A stretch of DNA of 18,967 nucleotides from DATGLE01 sp035294325. Its GTDB lineage: Bacteria; Chloroflexota; Ktedonobacteria; Ktedonobacterales; Ktedonobacteraceae. The stretch covers positions 1-18,967 of the forward strand of contig DATGLE010000025.1 of assembly GCA_035294325.1 (NCBI GenBank), given 5' to 3'. Within the stretch, counting starts at the first letter, position 1. The number at the start of each line of letters is the position of its first letter. A program made the translations under genes and the position numbers. Positions 18,950 through 18,967 of the stretch are shown piece after piece. A model generated the notes under the pieces. That model did no database searches and was not told where the DNA came from. It was given only the letters and a program-made list of their open reading frames with translations.

Positions 18950-18967
18950 CGTCTCCCGTTCCCTGGT

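Noticed and set aside
1..18967. tRNA or rRNA genes
   Set aside because: I looked for cloverleaf-like stretches with a GGTTCGAATC-type arm and for rRNA signature sequences and found none.

Overview
The window holds seventeen protein genes of a free-living bacterium, moderately GC-rich, with frequent Shine-Dalgarno (SD) sites. The best guess at lineage is Chloroflexota, perhaps close to Ktedonobacteria. This is an inference from three things: coenzyme F420 biosynthesis with a stand-alone nitroreductase-type gene, actinobacterial-like gene content, and intergenic regions full of short repeats and long palindromes. No rRNA, tRNA, CRISPR array, transposase or phage module is visible.

Layout. 1-919: gene-poor start, then a DUF1398 gene on the minus strand. 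1018-4830: a coenzyme F420 block on the plus strand: cofE, a nitroreductase-fold gene resembling the C-terminal domain of FbiB, cofD, cofC, and a small PPOX-fold (putative F420-binding) oxidoreductase. 4845-5453 (minus): a membrane-anchored protein of unknown function. 5895-8553 (plus): glnA and moaA, separated by a 71-nt perfect palindrome. 8990-11279 (plus): a small excisionase-type helix-turn-helix protein and an orphan family 5 solute-binding lipoprotein. 11370-14694 (minus): a three-gene sugar operon, read as a xylose-isomerase-like TIM barrel, then xylulokinase, then a TenA/haem-oxygenase-fold protein. 15284-16255 (plus): an SMP-30/gluconolactonase-family protein. 16375-17595 (minus): a phosphofructokinase with the residues typical of pyrophosphate-dependent enzymes. 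17783-18949 (minus): a DAO-type FAD oxidoreductase.

How the genes fit together. CofC, CofD, CofE and the nitroreductase-type protein cover activation, transfer, reduction and glutamylation in F420 assembly. The FO synthase is not in the window. The PPOX-fold protein next door could use the product. The isomerase/kinase pair would feed a pentulose phosphate into the pentose phosphate pathway, and the gluconolactonase-like and PFK genes nearby are also in sugar metabolism. glnA (ammonia assimilation) and moaA (molybdopterin) are single housekeeping genes.

The most unusual content lies between genes. Three elements of about 105-111 nt (8576-8685, 14833-14943 on the minus strand, 16270-16374) share one architecture: a conserved GC-rich left block (L), a 3-5 nt gap, a perfect palindrome with 26-29 bp arms and a fixed GCGC-TTC-GCGC core, a 3-4 nt gap, and a conserved right block (R). 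L, R and the core are shared, but the outer arm sequences differ in each copy while staying perfectly self-complementary. Solo R blocks lie elsewhere, and a 43-nt tandem array next to one element repeats an L-like sequence. Two further perfect palindromes (71 and 72 nt, 35 and 36 bp arms) lack these flanks. This palindrome family is the best candidate for something not yet described.
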